Below are positions 54,829-54,896 of a DNA stretch of 54,896 nucleotides, in pieces; the first letter of the stretch is position 1; every line of letters starts with the position of its first letter. The notes under the pieces are model-generated. The model was not told where the DNA came from. It made no database searches and saw only the letters and a list, made by a program, of their open reading frames with translations. The stretch covers positions 1-54,896 of the forward strand of contig URYK01000017.1 in assembly GCA_900552125.1 (NCBI GenBank), written 5' to 3'. This stretch comes from an uncultured Solobacterium sp. (lineage in GTDB: Bacteria > Bacillota_I > Bacilli_A > Erysipelotrichales > Erysipelotrichaceae). The translations under genes and the position numbers were made by a program.

Positions 54829-54896
54829 ATGGAATTAAAAAAAGGGGCTTTAACGAAATTAGCCTAAACAATAAAAAACAAAAAAAGGCAATGACC

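Overview
The window is AT-rich, dense, mostly minus-strand chromosome from a low-GC Gram-positive bacterium (Bacillota). The order polA-mutM-coaE-dnaB-dnaI-pfkA-pyk, a methionine T-box, a Csp gene, DegV, minCD/mreCD and a SpoIVFA/SpoIVFB pair fit Erysipelotrichia-type gut anaerobes (Clostridium innocuum / Amedibacillus relatives). That placement is inference from gene content, not from a marker gene.

Layout. 1-6816 (minus): a Tad/Flp-type pilus locus with two large Ig/InlB-repeat surface proteins, a TadE-like pseudopilin, three tiny membrane proteins, and TadA, TadB and TadC. The tadC gene is split by a 390-nt sequence with the P, Q, R and S elements of a group I self-splicing intron, and splicing restores the reading frame. 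6976-15585 (minus): glycolysis (pyk, pfkA) behind the replication/repair run dnaI, dnaB, coaE, mutM, polA. 15698-19224 (minus): a ZnuA-like lipoprotein lacking the usual metal ligands, spoIVFB, spoIVFA and an AI-2E-family permease. 19346-22088 (plus): wreckage of a Bce-type peptide-sensing/resistance operon (response-regulator stub fused to a beheaded ATPase, permease with a nonsense codon). 22157-26031 (minus): minD, minC, mreD, mreC, radC and a SPOR-like membrane protein. 26170-28800: tRNA-Ser(GGA), a cold-shock gene with a terminator-like hairpin in its leader, a PHP-fold protein missing metal ligands, degV, tRNA-His(GTG). 29094-30966 (plus): phasin-like protein and an AarF/UbiB kinase. 31059-36700 (minus): an XRE membrane regulator, then nanE, a DeoR regulator, a glycyl radical activase and an unassigned glycyl radical enzyme in one cluster. 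36875-42569 (minus): sir2, sbcC, sbcD and an unknown membrane-anchored protein. 42789-45783 (minus): T-box-controlled metNIQ. 45840-48691: a DUF4352-like protein, a HutI-like protein lacking its catalytic core, an alpha/beta hydrolase and a DUF2238-like membrane protein. 48681-53204 (minus): NAD salvage (pncB and a nicotinamidase-like hydrolase) and ferrous iron uptake (feoB, feoA). 53390-54721 (plus): gdhA, followed by a perfect tandem pair of palindromic operators at the window edge.

The most unusual item is the group I intron inside a chromosomal pilus gene. Next are the glycyl radical enzyme/NanE cluster, the attenuator-like csp leader, and several proteins that keep their fold signature but have lost catalytic or metal-binding residues. 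No CRISPR array, insertion sequence, integrase or prophage was seen.
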